Source: an uncultured cyanobacterium (GTDB taxonomy: Bacteria > Cyanobacteriota > Cyanobacteriia > PCC-6307 > Cyanobiaceae). From it: a stretch of DNA of 64,000 nt. This document shows positions 17,912-28,065 of this stretch, one piece after another. Numbering within the stretch: the first letter of the stretch is position 1; each line of letters begins with the position of its first letter. The stretch spans positions 43,526 to 107,525 of the forward strand of contig CAIOGZ010000032.1 in assembly GCA_903858015.1 (NCBI GenBank). The letters run 5' to 3'. The notes under the pieces were generated by a model. That model was not told the DNA's origin. It ran no database searches and was given only the letters and a program-made list of their open reading frames with translations. The position numbers were made by a program, and so were the translations under genes.

Positions 17912-17960
17912 CGCACCACATTCCCATAGGGGTCATGCCCCACCCCTGGCTGGGGTGAGG

Positions 17961-18694
17961 ATGGGGGTTCGCCGCTGCCGAGCCTGCATGGCTGCTCCTG
18001 GGTCTGGCTCCGGCCCTGCCCCGCGACCCCCGTTTTCAGCGGTGGGCGGCCCGTTGATTGCCTTGTCCGGGCTGCTGTTAGTGCTGTTTCTGGTGGCCCA
18101 TCTGGCGGGCGCCAGCTTGGCGCTGTTCCATCCGCCCGCCTTCGAGGCCCTGGCAACCTGGCTGCACCGCCAGCCCTGGCTGGGAGGCTTTGAACTAGGG
18201 CTGCTCGCTGCTTTGCTGCTCCATCCCGCCCTGGCCTTGGCCCGAAGCCTGGCCGCCCGAACCGCCCGGGGCCCCGCCGCAGGCCCGCTCCGCAGCCGCC
18301 GCGGCCCTGGCCTGGAGGGGCTGGCCGCCCTGGCGGCCGGCTGGTCGCCTTGGACAGGGGCGCTGGTGCTGCTGTTTTTGGTCGTCCATCTGGCCCAGTT
18401 GCGTTGGCAGCGGCCGCTGGCCGGCGCTGAACTGGCGGCCGTTCAGCAGGCCCTTGGTTCCCCGGCGGGCCTCCTGCTTTATGGCCTGGCCGGTGGGGCC
18501 CTGGCCCTGCATCTGTTGCATGGCCATGAGAGCGCCCACCGCAGCCTCGGCTGGCTGCAGGCCGCCAACCGCAGCCGGATCCGCTGGGCGGGTCGGGCCC
18601 TGGCGCTGCTGCTGGGCGCGGGCTTCAGCCTGCTGCCGCTGGCGCTCGTGCTCAGGGCCTGGGATTGGCGCGCCACCCTGGTTGGAGTGGCGCG

Positions 18695-18698
<4 letters not shown>
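17961..18698 (+). CDS. sdhC: Succinate dehydrogenase cytochrome b subunit
   Basis: Membrane anchor of succinate:quinone oxidoreductase, the five-helix di-haem type. Seen: 245 residues from ATG 17961 (ATG 17988 would give 236), five hydrophobic helices, and a histidine in four of them (LVAHLAG, LLHPAL, VVHLAQL, LHLLHGHESA), the arrangement expected for two b haems. It is the first gene of sdhCAB: its TGA overlaps the sdhA ATG. Five-helix anchors are typical of the Bacteroidetes/Actinobacteria/Chlamydia-like enzymes rather than the anchor-less cyanobacterial SdhAB, which hints at an acquired or separately inherited operon. Confidence 0.8.
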
Positions 18699-20700
<2,002 letters not shown>

Positions 20701-20704
<4 letters not shown>

Positions 20705-21519
20705 CCACGCCGTATGAACCGACCACCATCAGCCTCAGCCTGAGGGTGTGGCGCCAGATTGGCCAGCCGCAGACCAACGGCCACCCCGGAGGGCCCAGCC
20801 AAGATGGCGCCCGCCAGCTTGGCGCTGCCCAGAGCGGCGGCTTCGAAACCCACCAGCTCGACAACCTCTCCACCAACCTTTCGCTGCTTGAAGCCCTCGA
20901 CCTGCTCAACGACCGGCTGATCACGGCCGGCCAGCGGCCGATCAGCTTTGAGCACGATTGCCGCGAGGGTATTTGCGGCTCCTGCGGCTTCCTGGTCAAC
21001 GGCCAGGCCCACGGCCCCCGGGCGGCCACCACCGTCTGCCAGCTCTACCTGCGCCACTTCCGCGATGGCGATACCCTGGAGCTCGAACCGTGGCGGGCCA
21101 AGGCTTTTCCACTGCTGGCCGACCTGATGGTGGATCGCGGCGGCTTCGATCGGATCATCGCCGCCGGTGGCTACTGCTCGGTGAACACCGGCAACGCCCC
21201 GGAGGCCAATGCGATCCTGATCGGCAAGGAGCAGGCCACCAGCAGCTTTGATGCCGCCACTTGCATCGGCTGCGGCGCCTGCGTGGCCAGCTGCCGCCAT
21301 GCCTCGGCCAGTCTGTTCGTGGCAGCCAAGCTGGCGCACCTCGGCCAGCTGCCCCAGGGCCAGCCGGAGCGGGCCCGGCGGGCCCGGGCGATGGTGGATC
21401 AGATGGACGCCGAGGGCTTCGGCGCCTGCAGCAACCATCTCGAATGCGAGGCGGCCTGCCCGAAGGAGATTGCCGCCGATTGGATCAGCTGGATGCGGCG
21501 GGAGCTGGGGCGCTCCTGA
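20701..21519 (+). CDS. sdhB: Succinate dehydrogenase iron-sulfur subunit
   Basis: Electron-transfer subunit linking SdhA to quinone in the SdhC anchor. Seen: 272 residues; the [2Fe-2S] ligands in CREGICGSC near residue 88 plus a later cysteine, then CIGCGACVASCRH near residue 189 and CSNHLECEAACP near residue 243 for the [4Fe-4S] and [3Fe-4S] clusters. The fourth cysteine of the first ferredoxin motif is followed by Arg instead of the usual Pro, as in the non-classical enzymes with QPERARR nearby. The 88 bp after the stop lead to uspA. Confidence 0.95.
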
Positions 21520-21607
21520 TCAACTGCTTAGCGCAGCTAATTCACTGGGGGCAGGCGCCGTAGGCGGTGAAGCAGGCGCCTAGCGGCACCAGCATGGATG
21601 GGGCCCC

Positions 21608-22126
21608 ATGCTCGGCAGCGATCCGATGTTTCGCCATCTCTTGGTGCCCACCGATGGCTCGGACCTGGCCGAGGGCACGATCCAGCGGGCGGTGGAATTG
21701 GCACGGCAGCTCGGCGCCCGGATCAGCTTTGTGCATGCCCGTCAGAATGGTTGGCTGCGGCCTGAGGTCGGGTTTTACGGCGATCCCCTCGCCTTTGATC
21801 CGGCCATGGCCGAGCGCTTCAGCCGCGCTGCGGAGGATTACAGCCTGGCGGTGCTGGCCCGGGCCCGGGTCTTGGCCGAGCAGGCGGGCGTGCCCTGCAC
21901 CACCATCGCCGCCGCCAACCCGCTGATCTATGCGGCCATCCTCGAAACGGCGGCGAGCCAGGGCTGCGATCTGATTGTGATGGCCTCCCATGGCCGCCGC
22001 GGCCTGGCGGGGTTGCTGTTGGGCAGTGAAACCCAGCGGGTGTTGGTGCACTCTGCGCTGCCGGTGTTGGTGGATCGGATCGGGAAGGACAGCCCAGAGG
22101 GCGGCGGCATGATCGCTGCGAAGTGA
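21608..22126 (+). CDS. Universal stress protein, UspA family
   Basis: Small soluble nucleotide-binding stress protein. Seen: 172 residues beginning with FRHLLVPTDGSDLAEGTIQRA, and the C-terminal ATP-binding pattern of the family, MASHGRRGLAGLLLGSETQRV (G-x2-G-x9-G-S) near residue 127. ATG 21608 is used; ATG 21626 (residue 7) is an alternative that starts directly at the fold. It follows sdhB after 88 bp on the same strand and may be read through from that operon; the precise stress is unknown. Confidence 0.9.
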   Translation: MLGSDPMFRHLLVPTDGSDLAEGTIQRAVELARQLGARISFVHARQNGWLRPEVGFYGDPLAFDPAMAERFSRAAEDYSLAVLARARVLAEQAGVPCTTIAAANPLIYAAILETAASQGCDLIVMASHGRRGLAGLLLGSETQRVLVHSALPVLVDRIGKDSPEGGGMIAAK

Positions 22127-22888
22127 GAGAGTTTTAGCCGAAGATGATTTGGTTGGAGCTGGTTTAGCTGAAGATAGTTTAGCTGAAGATAGTTTAGTTG
22201 AAGCTGGTTTAGTTGAAGCTGGATTGAGATCAATGGGGCGAGGCTGGGTCGGCTGATGGGGTCTTATGTTCAGGACTGATCCTGATCAAAGCTCTGCTCG
22301 GCGAGGTAGGAATCTGCCCATTGTGCCCCTGTTGGCCTATTTGGGTTCGGCCCCAAGGCGTATAGGCGTGGAGAAGCGAGCCAGGCAAAGAACGAAACAA
22401 TCGCCTGCAGGCACCACCACGACTAGGGCCGCCACCATCGTCGCTTGGTCTAGGCAACAGCGCTGGCCAGGAATTAACTTGCGTTGGCCTGGAAGTGGGT
22501 GGATCCATGCTCAGTGTTGATGTGGATTCTATTCTTGATGCCATGATGACAGATGCCATGGCGATTGAGGTTATTCTTTGCCTGGCAATCGGTACGGGCG
22601 GCAGTTCGATGGGCGGCGCTTCAATGATTTGACCATGGGATTGTTCGAGCTTCTCTTAGGAATATATCGTTCCATTTTAAGGTTTCTGCGCTAGATCCTC
22701 GCCAGGGTCATGGTCCGCTGCGGCTGCGGCAGCCCCATTGGAGCTCGTTTTTGCTATGGCCTACGGGGTGGGCTAAGCCGCTGCTGCACGGTCCATGGCG
22801 ATACCACCAGCCGGCCAGGCAGCTTGGTAGAGCTGCTGCCTCAAACCATCCCGCCGCTGGCGCTGCATCCGTCCTTGCGGATCCTCCG
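22127..22888. other. Long gene-poor gap between uspA and the TauE/SafE gene
   Basis: This 762 bp holds the 15-bp repeat array at 22131-22220 and otherwise no gene that I trust. A 41-codon frame at 22507-22632 (+) has a possible GGTGGA ribosome site but mixed codon use and no recognisable product. The tract at 22650-22690 is AT-rich for this genome. Frames before 22889 are open into tauE but lack conserved sequence. Confidence 0.6.
22131..22220. repeat. Degenerate tandem repeat, six 15-bp units after uspA
   Basis: Units at 22131, 22146, 22161, 22176, 22191 and 22206 follow the pattern GTTTAG(C/T)TGAAG(A/C)T. The middle units at 22161 and 22176 differ by one base. Translated on the minus strand it reads as Leu-Gln-Leu-Asn-(Gln/Tyr) pentapeptides, but no gene context supports expression. 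It begins 5 bp after the uspA stop codon. Confidence 0.85.
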
Positions 22889-23668
22889 ATGACCCCCGAC
22901 CTCCCTTTGCTGTTGCCCGCCCTGGCCCTGGTGGCCTTCTTCTATGCCTGCGTCGGCCATGCCGGCGCTACGGGCTACATCGCTGTCTTCGCCCTCGCCG
23001 GCTTGGGTGGCAACGAAATCCGGCCCCTGGCCCTGGTGCTCAATATTTTGGTTGCCTCCCTTGCCACCCTCCAGTTCGTCCGCGCCGGCCAAGGCCATCC
23101 GCGGCTGGTGCTGGTTCTGGCGCTGGGGTCGCTGCCGGCGGCCCTGGCCGGCGGTGCCCTGGCCCTGCCGGTGGCCTGGTTGCATCGCTTCCTGGCGGTG
23201 GTCCTGCTGGTGCCGGCCTGGCGGCTTGCCTGGCCAGCCAGCGGTGCCGCTGCCGTTGCCCCTGCTGAAGCGCCCCCCGCCTACCGCCTTCCATCAGCCC
23301 CCACGATCACGGCCACCGGCGGCCTGCTGGGGTTCATGGCCGGGCTCTCGGGCACCGGTGGGGGCATCTTCCTGACCCCTTTGCTGATCCTGGGCCGCTG
23401 GCTGCCAGCCCGCCAGGCGGCGGGCGTGTCCGCTGCCTTCATCTTGGTGAATTCGCTGGCGGGCCTCATGGGCTTGCTGCTCAGCGGCCGGCCGCTGCTG
23501 CTGCCGCCGCCGGCCTCGCTGCTGCCGATTGCCGCCGTGGTGATGCTGGCCGGAGCTAGCGGGGCCTGGTATGGCAGTCGGCGGTTGCCCTCGCCGTGGA
23601 TTCGTCGCCTGCTGGCGCTGCTGATGCTGCTGGCCAGCGTGAAGTTGGTGAATCTTTCCCTGGGCTAA
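22889..23668 (+). CDS. TauE/SafE family membrane permease
   Basis: Predicted anion exporter or importer of the TauE/SafE (DUF81) family; relatives move sulfite, sulfonates or other organic anions. Seen: 259 residues with about eight hydrophobic segments in two repeats, each with the family pattern near its start: YACVGHAGATGY (residues about 19-30) and GFMAGLSGTGGGIFLTPLLI (about 149-168). ATG 22889 places the start directly before the first helix; upstream frame to 22751 shows no conserved sequence. Substrate cannot be inferred: no sulfur or taurine genes are near. Confidence 0.85.
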   Translation: MTPDLPLLLPALALVAFFYACVGHAGATGYIAVFALAGLGGNEIRPLALVLNILVASLATLQFVRAGQGHPRLVLVLALGSLPAALAGGALALPVAWLHRFLAVVLLVPAWRLAWPASGAAAVAPAEAPPAYRLPSAPTITATGGLLGFMAGLSGTGGGIFLTPLLILGRWLPARQAAGVSAAFILVNSLAGLMGLLLSGRPLLLPPPASLLPIAAVVMLAGASGAWYGSRRLPSPWIRRLLALLMLLASVKLVNLSLG

Positions 23669-23827
23669 GACCCTCGTTGAAGCGCCTCGCCTGCGGCCGG
23701 CGGATCTTGGGGCTCCCGGCTGGACCTGGCTGGCACGCCCGCCGCGGCCGGCCGGGAGCCAGGGCCGCTGGGCAGGGGAGCAGCCCCAGCTCAGGCCCAC
23801 CCCAGCCCGCAGTCCGCGGCTGACTCA

Positions 23828-23892
23828 CCAGCCAGACCAACCAGCCAGATCAACCAGCCAGATCAACCAGCCAGATCAACCAGGCAGGCGAA
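23828..23892. repeat. Tandem repeat, five 13-bp units
   Basis: Units of CCAGCCAGATCAA at 23828, 23841, 23854, 23867 and 23880; the three middle copies are identical, the first has one change and the last is diverged. A 13-bp period is incompatible with a coding repeat. Confidence 0.9.
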
Positions 23893-23995
23893 TCTGGCTC
23901 ACCAACCAGGCCGACTGCCGATCTGCTGTTACCGCGCTGTTGCTACCGCTACTGCCGCCCAACCGGCCCATCAGCATGCTCCAGCCGGCGGGGGC

Positions 23996-24118
23996 ATGGC
24001 TTTTTTCGGGGTTTGGCTGGGCGCCGGGCCTGGATTTCGGCTGATGCCTGCCTGGCTCCGCTTCCTGCTGCTGTTTGGGGTGCTGACCAGCCGCATCTTG
24101 GCTGGCTGCGGCCGCTAG
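23996..24118 (+). CDS. Possible 40-residue membrane peptide
   Basis: ATG 23996 opens a 40-codon frame with GC-rich third positions like real genes here. The product MAFFGVWLGAGPGFRLMPAW is followed by a hydrophobic stretch LRFLLLFGVLTSRILAGC, enough for one membrane segment. There is no clear ribosome binding site and I recognise no family. It could equally be chance. Confidence 0.25.
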   Translation: MAFFGVWLGAGPGFRLMPAWLRFLLLFGVLTSRILAGCGR

Positions 24119-24175
24119 CGGCGCCACTGGCTATAGCCCCCCAGCTTGAGCTCCGCAGCTTTAGCCCCCACCAGC

Positions 24176-25048
24176 TCACTCCAACCGCAACACCCCACCC
24201 GTGCGCTCCCGGCGCAGCTGTTCTTGTGCGGCATAGCGGGCCAGGCAGTTGTCGCGGGGGGTCAGCACGCAGCCCACGTAATCGGCGGCGTTGATCAGGG
24301 CGGCGCGCAGGGCCTTGGCGGGGGGGGTGCGCTGGGCTTCCGAGTTGGTGTTGCCGAAGTTGAGGGTGCCGGCGGCACCGGTGAGCACCTGGCCGGTGCG
24401 CCCCATATTGGGGAAGAGCAGCAGGGCGCCGGCGGCGGCTGGCAGCAGGCTCACCCCTTTTTGCTGGGCCGCCGCCACGTTGCTGGCCCGACCCTCCACG
24501 GTGCGGGAACCCACCACCTCACCGCTGCTGCTGTCCACGACGCGGATGTCGAGGGCGACGTAGTCCTGGGTTTCCAGTTGTTGCTTGTTGTTGCCGAAGC
24601 CGAGCAGGCCGAAGTTGCTGCTGGAGCCCTTCTCAGCCACGCTGCTGTCGTAGGAGGTCACGGTGCCGAGCACGATGTAGCGGGCGCCGGTGAGCTGGCC
24701 CTTGCGGGCTGCGTTCGGCCCCTTGCGCACCAGCCCCAGCTCGGCCATCTCCTGTTCGGAGAGCACGGCGGCCGTGTTGTTGCGCTCCACCACTTGCACC
24801 TGGCCGGTGGCCTGCAACTCATTGGCCAGGGCATGGGCCAGGTCGGTGGCGACCGGCCCCTGCCACCACCAGGTGCTCGGCGTCACGTTGTTTTTGAAGT
24901 CGGGCACCGACACGGTGGGCCGGCCGGCCGGGCGCGATCGCGTCTGGGCTTGGGCGCCCAAGCTGCCCGTCAGCGGACTGCAAACGGCAAACAACAGCGA
25001 AACCACGGCGAAGCTGCGACGGAAGCGGCATGGGCGAAACGGGGCCAT
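24176..25048 (-). CDS. CsgG/HfaB-like secretion pore lipoprotein family protein
   Basis: Related to CsgG, the outer-membrane pore subunit that exports curli. Seen: 290 residues, a signal peptide (about residues 12-35, FRRSFAVVSLLFAVCSPLTG), PTVSVPDFKNN marking the CsgG domain, ATDLAHALANELQATGQVQVVERNN and LTGARYIVLGTVTSY. The cleavage region lacks a clean lipobox cysteine (SPLTGSLGAQAQ), although CVLTPRDNC near the C-terminus carries two cysteines. ATG 25048 is used; the frame is open to ATG 25102. No csgA, csgE or csgF homologue is adjacent, so curli export is not implied. Confidence 0.75.
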   Translation of the reverse strand: MAPFRPCRFRRSFAVVSLLFAVCSPLTGSLGAQAQTRSRPAGRPTVSVPDFKNNVTPSTWWWQGPVATDLAHALANELQATGQVQVVERNNTAAVLSEQEMAELGLVRKGPNAARKGQLTGARYIVLGTVTSYDSSVAEKGSSSNFGLLGFGNNKQQLETQDYVALDIRVVDSSSGEVVGSRTVEGRASNVAAAQQKGVSLLPAAAGALLLFPNMGRTGQVLTGAAGTLNFGNTNSEAQRTPPAKALRAALINAADYVGCVLTPRDNCLARYAAQEQLRRERTGGVLRLE

Positions 25049-25354
25049 CAGCTTGGGGCGGTGTGGGACGGACCGGCACGCAGTCCACTTGTCTCCATTC
25101 AAGTTGAGGATTAAGCCCTCGCCAGGGCGGTTGCCAGCCCAGGAACTGGCCGCTCCAGCCGGCTTTTGTATCGGCTTCCACCACCAGCGTCAAGGCCGCT
25201 TCGGTTCACTGGAGCAACCTCCCCCTCCTTTCGCTTGGGCCCGGCGGGCCCTGCCATGACTGCCACCATTCCCTCCCAGGACGGAGCCTGCTCCGGCCCG
25301 AACCATCCCCTCCAACAGCCCCTGCACCCCAGCGCGCCCAGCAGGCAGGCGCCC

Positions 25355-25831
25355 ATGTTTGAGCTGATTCCCTACCAGAAATTCCGCGATACCCCTGCGG
25401 TTCGCTTTTTCGATATCACGGTTCCCACCTCCAATGCCCGCGACCTGGTGGTGCACGCTGGCCCGGCGATCAGCCCGCCCGACGACCCCGCCTCCGGCGC
25501 CTGGCAGTTTTACCTCCATCCCCACCAGGAGGACAACCTGCTGGCGCTCCAAGGTGGCCGCACCTTCTATCTGGTCAATCTCGGCTGGAACTATCCCTTC
25601 CACATCGTGCGCCTTGAGAGCGGCGGCGACATCCTCCGCATCCCCCCCGGCACCTTTCACCGTTCGGTCTCCGATCCCGATGGTTCCCTGGTGCTCAACC
25701 AGGCCGTGCGCGAAGCCAATGCCAGTGTGGTGAGGGAATTTCGCGTCTACAACAGCAACCGCATCCCCCGCTTGTTTGCGGTCACCTCCCGCACCGCCCC
25801 CTTACCGAAGCTGCACGGCGTCAGCTGGTGA
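25355..25831 (+). CDS. Cupin-like conserved cyanobacterial protein
   Basis: Hypothetical soluble protein of 158 residues. Seen: a beta-rich sequence with FYLHPHQEDNLLALQGGRTF, FHIVRLESGGDILRIPPGTF and HRSVSDPDGS, the glycine/proline/histidine spacing of a double-stranded beta-helix (cupin) barrel, with candidate metal ligands in HPHQED and FHR. No signal peptide. The frame is open upstream to ATG 25256, which would add 33 residues of Ser/Pro/Gln-rich sequence; ATG 25355 begins directly at the conserved MFELIPYQKFRD. Substrate and partner are unknown. It is divergent from csgG and convergent with the DUF2126 gene. Confidence 0.65.
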   Translation: MFELIPYQKFRDTPAVRFFDITVPTSNARDLVVHAGPAISPPDDPASGAWQFYLHPHQEDNLLALQGGRTFYLVNLGWNYPFHIVRLESGGDILRIPPGTFHRSVSDPDGSLVLNQAVREANASVVREFRVYNSNRIPRLFAVTSRTAPLPKLHGVSW

Positions 25832-25891
25832 GGCCGCTCCAGGGCTGAGGCAGGGCTGACCAAGGCCGCCGCGGCGGCTCGAATCCTGTTT

Positions 25892-28006
25892 TCAATCCAG
25901 CCGCAGGTCGATCGTGAGCTCGCCGCTGCGCCGCTTGCCTTGCCAGGGGTTGCCCGCCGGTGCGGCCGTCGAGCCATCCGGGTCGGCCACGAACCGTTCG
26001 CCATCGCTGCTGAGGCTGAAGGCCTGGCTGCCGCCGGGGCCGTGCAGGCTGAGCTGGAGCGGCAGCTGGGGCGGGATCGCCGGATGCAGGCAGGGGTAGA
26101 GCCGCTGCAGCCGGTAGCGCACCGCCAGCACCTGCCCATCGGCGGGCAGCGGCAGCGGCCTGCCCGCCAAACCCAGCCGCCAATGTTGGCGAAACGCGGC
26201 GCTGGCGCTCAGTTCGAAGCGCCGCAGCGAGCCATCCACAAAGCGGCTGGTGAAGCCTCCCTCCCGGGGCACATCGCAGATCAGCGGCCAGGGTTCCAGG
26301 CCAGGCCGCAGCTCCAGCCAGGCCTCCCCCTCCTGAAAGCGCAGCAGGGGCGGAAAGCGCCAGTCCCATAGGGCCCGGAACGGGGCGGGATCGAGCACGA
26401 AGCCATCGGCCGCCAGCTCGGCCAGCATCGTTTCCAGATCGGCCCAGAGCAGCTGGGGCAGCAGCAGCCGATCGTGGAGCTCGCCGCCCCAATCCCGCAG
26501 TGCCTTCGGCCGGTGGCTTGGCTGCAGCAGGCGTGCCGCCAGGGCGCTCCAGAGCAGGGCAATGGCGCTACTCCACTCCACCTGCGGCAGGCTTTCCAGG
26601 GCCCGGAACTCCACCAGCCCCAGGCAGCCGGCCGGCGCCCCGGGATTCCAAAACTTATCGAAGCTGATTTCGCTGCGGTGGTTGTTGCCGCTGCGGTCGG
26701 CGTGGAGGTGGCGCAGGGTTTCACCGATCAGGCCGCGTTGATCGGCGGCGGGATCGGCGGCGTTGCCGGCGTCGGCCCGTTCGAGGGCGCGGTAGGCCAG
26801 TTCCAGGTCGAAGGTGTCGCCGGCGGCCTCATCGGGCCGCGGCGCCTGGGAGGCGGGCCCGACGCAGGCGCCACTGAACAGGTAGGCCAGGGCCGGGTGG
26901 TGCTGCCAGTAGCGCAGGATGCCCGCCAGCCAGGCGGGGCGGCTGAAGAAGGGGTGCTGATCGAGGCTGGGGCCACCCCAGAGCAGGTGGTTGCCGCCAC
27001 CGGTGCCCTCCTGGCGGCCGTTGGCAGCCTGTTTCCAGCTGCGCAGGCCCACGGCGGCGGCGGCCTGATCCAGGGCCCGCAACCAGTGGTCGTAGTCGCG
27101 CCAGCCGTGGCAGATCGGCAGGTTGATCTCCAGTACGCCCGGATCGGCGGTGAGGCCCAGCACCTGCCAGTGGCCATCGCAATCCACCGGCACCATGCCG
27201 CTCAGGTTGGGGCGGGCCAGCCCGGCGAGGCTGTCGGCGATCGCCTGCAGCAAGGTGGTCAGCGGCCGGCGGGTGAGGGGCGGCAGGAACAGCTCCCAGC
27301 CTTGGCCATCGGTTTCCAGCGTCAGCACCTGGCGCGGCAGCTCGGCGGGAAAGTGCTCCAGCGGCAGCCGCAGCCCCGCCGGTCCGGGCGCCGCGTTCAG
27401 CTGCCGCAGCGCCGGTTCGAGCGGCCAGGCGGCCGGCAGCCATTCGACCGCTGCCTCGGGATCGGCGGCATCGGCAGCGGCGGCGCTGAGCGGCACCGCC
27501 CAAACCCGCCGAGCGGGATCGAGCGGATCGACCAGCTCCAGCGGCTGCAGGGCCAGCTTGAGCCGGCCGGCTAGCTCGGCCAACCAGGCGCCGCCAGCGG
27601 CGGGCGCCAGGGCCGCTGCGCCATCGGCCGGCTCGGGCCAGCGCACCGCCGGCTCGCCATCGACACCGATGAACATCCGCAGCGCCCAGCGGGGGTTCAC
27701 CTCGCCCTCATAGCGCTTGCCGGGGCAATACAGCAGGGTGCTGCCGGGCCACTGCCGGCGCTGCAGCTCCCGGGCCATGGCGCGGGCCAGGGGCAGCTTG
27801 GTGGGCCCATCGGCGGCCACGCTCCATTCGGCGCCGCTGGGCTGCAGCGGCACATAGGTGGGCTCGCCACCCAGGGTGAGGCGGATGCCGGCGGCAGCGA
27901 AGCGTTGCTCCACCGCTGCGGCCACCGACTCCATCCACGGCGGCGGGGCGGAGCCTGCCCGCTGCAGCGGCTGCTCAAGTTGAAGCTCGTGATCGATAAC
28001 AGACAC
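25892..28006 (-). CDS. DUF2126 protein of the transglutaminase/ATP-grasp system
   Basis: Cytoplasmic protein of unknown activity from the DUF2126 family. Seen: 704 residues with LTLGGEPTYVPL near residue 42, LYCPGKRYEGEVNPRWALR near residue 91, GGNHLLWGGPSLDQHPFFSRP near residue 334 and SEISFDKFWNP near residue 448, the family blocks. In many bacteria this domain is the C-terminal half of an approximately 1,100-residue protein whose N-terminal half is a transglutaminase; here it stands alone and the transglutaminase is a separate gene at 31751. Start is GTG 28006. It lies 60 bp after glgP on the same strand, so it may be cotranscribed with it. Confidence 0.8.
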   Translation of the reverse strand: MSVIDHELQLEQPLQRAGSAPPPWMESVAAAVEQRFAAAGIRLTLGGEPTYVPLQPSGAEWSVAADGPTKLPLARAMARELQRRQWPGSTLLYCPGKRYEGEVNPRWALRMFIGVDGEPAVRWPEPADGAAALAPAAGGAWLAELAGRLKLALQPLELVDPLDPARRVWAVPLSAAAADAADPEAAVEWLPAAWPLEPALRQLNAAPGPAGLRLPLEHFPAELPRQVLTLETDGQGWELFLPPLTRRPLTTLLQAIADSLAGLARPNLSGMVPVDCDGHWQVLGLTADPGVLEINLPICHGWRDYDHWLRALDQAAAAVGLRSWKQAANGRQEGTGGGNHLLWGGPSLDQHPFFSRPAWLAGILRYWQHHPALAYLFSGACVGPASQAPRPDEAAGDTFDLELAYRALERADAGNAADPAADQRGLIGETLRHLHADRSGNNHRSEISFDKFWNPGAPAGCLGLVEFRALESLPQVEWSSAIALLWSALAARLLQPSHRPKALRDWGGELHDRLLLPQLLWADLETMLAELAADGFVLDPAPFRALWDWRFPPLLRFQEGEAWLELRPGLEPWPLICDVPREGGFTSRFVDGSLRRFELSASAAFRQHWRLGLAGRPLPLPADGQVLAVRYRLQRLYPCLHPAIPPQLPLQLSLHGPGGSQAFSLSSDGERFVADPDGSTAAPAGNPWQGKRRSGELTIDLRLD

Positions 28007-28065
28007 GGTGACGGGCCAGTTGCTGGCAGGCGTGCGGGGGCTTTTCAGACGGCAGGGCCGCGGGC

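Larger units (their letters stand above)
23669..24175. other. Gap between tauE-like and csgG-like genes
   Basis: These 507 bp separate two convergent genes. They contain the 13-bp repeat array (23828-23892) and one small frame with a membrane-like segment (23996-24118). No terminator with a T-run was found. Confidence 0.55.

Noticed and set aside
16646..17936. A 434-codon frame at 16632-17936 in another reading frame of the same strand
   Set aside because: It is Pro/Arg/Gly-rich and lacks membrane segments, whereas the frame ending at 16646 gives a complete MFS transporter.
22507..22632. 41-codon frame with a GGTGGA site
   Set aside because: Codon use is mixed, the product has no recognisable feature beyond a Gly/Ser-rich end, and it stands in a gap with other signs of non-coding sequence.
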